From Chara braunii (Eukaryota > Streptophyta > Charophyceae > Charales > Characeae), in assembly GCA_003427395.1 (NCBI GenBank), contig BFEA01000519.1, forward strand, positions 511,739 through 552,872: 41,134 nt of DNA, read 5' to 3'. Numbering within the stretch: position 1 is the stretch's first letter; the number at the start of each line of letters is the position of its first letter. Shown piece after piece: positions 40,715 to 41,134 of this stretch. Under the pieces are notes generated by a model that was not told where the DNA came from, made no database searches, and was given only the letters and a program-made list of their open reading frames with translations. The position numbers were made by a program, and so were the translations under genes.

Positions 40715-41134
40715 CAAAAATCAAAATTTTTAGAATTTTTAATCCAAAAATACAAAAAATTCCATATCTCGCTTATTAGCCGTTCGAATTTCTCAAAATA
40801 TGTCTCAAAACGTTCGCCTCAACAAGAGGACGAACTTTGCTCCCAGTGCGCCTCGCACGAAAGCCCGCGGATCAGGAGATATCGAGGAAAAACCAATTAG
40901 AATTTTTAACTCATAATTTTTGAGATTTTTAATTAAAAAAATACAAAAAATTTCATATCTTTTTTTTTTAGCCGTTAGAATTTTTTTTAAAAAACGTCTC
41001 AAAACGTTCGCCTCGACAAGAGGGCGAACTTTGCTCCCAGGGCGGCTCGCACGAAAGCGCGCGGATCAGGAGATATCGAGGAAAACCAATTAGAATTTTT
41101 AACTCATGATTTTTGGTATTTTTAATTAGAAAAA
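40715..41134. repeat. ~191-194-bp tandem repeat running off the right edge
   Basis: Blocks TTAGAATTTTTAA, ATACAAAAAATTCCATATCT, AAAACGTTCGCCTC, GACGAACTTTGCTCCCAG and CGGATCAGGAGATATCGAGG repeat in the same order from about 40727 and about 40895, with the third copy starting at about 41089. Copies are about 85-90 percent alike by eye. The unit is close to typical plant satellite lengths, though two copies could also be a duplication within an LTR. Confidence 0.8.

Noticed and set aside
29300-41134. LTR pair flanking the large gypsy element
   Set aside because: Comparing 29.3-30.3 kb with 39.5-41.1 kb by eye gave no convincing shared block, so no LTRs are annotated.

Overview
The window looks like repeat-rich eukaryotic nuclear DNA from the green plant lineage. 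A charophyte alga such as Chara is my best guess, but nothing in the sequence names the species. The grounds are: reverse-transcribing elements with plant-type parts (a TGGTATCAGAGC primer-binding site complementary to initiator tRNA-Met, and a Ty3/gypsy-order RT-RNaseH-integrase pol); GT-AG intron signals; A-tailed short repeats; many minisatellites; single Ns and one long N gap typical of a draft assembly. There are no ribosome-binding sites, operons or bacterial genes.

Left part (1-7.2 kb): G/purine-rich DNA, then a foldback transposon with about 130-bp arms (1433-1727). After it comes the best host gene candidate, a Ser-rich/acidic open frame at 1982-4540 that joins in phase across a GT-AG intron to a short terminal exon at 5360-5418. 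Its product is unrecognised. The rest of this part is simple or duplicated DNA.

Middle (7.2-20.1 kb): minisatellites and dispersed short repeats. These include a polypyrimidine array carrying repeated splice-acceptor-like motifs, an A-tailed SINE-like family sharing the core CCACCAATAGATGGAGC, two neighbouring tRNA-like pol III promoter modules, a TTAA-ended foldback element, a truncated LTR (11.0-12.2 kb), a possible LINE fragment, and a second acidic Asn/Asp-rich open frame (15926-17068) with one in-frame TGA near its start.

20.1-25 kb: a decayed Ty3/gypsy element on the minus strand. Pol fragments at 22.2-24.99 kb are followed by a polypurine tract, a 1375-bp LTR (20643-22017) and, unexpectedly, a primer-binding site on the LTR's other side, so this LTR serves two internal regions. 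The integrase part carries a 131-bp inverted duplication with a single mismatch.

25-30.3 kb: CT-rich and other minisatellites, an 890-bp assembly gap (26543-27432), a 33-A tract and AT-rich DNA.

30.3-39.5 kb: the most interesting object, a large minus-strand Ty3/gypsy element reading ORF1, then gag, protease, RT, RNaseH and integrase, then a basic tail. An extra ORF of roughly 1190 codons precedes gag, an architecture known from Ogre/Tat-type elements. The whole coding region is broken mainly by TAG and TGA, in many places where tryptophan would fit, with hardly any TAA. The right edge (39.5-41.1 kb) is AT-rich DNA with two sets of tandem repeats, possibly the element's leader or LTR.
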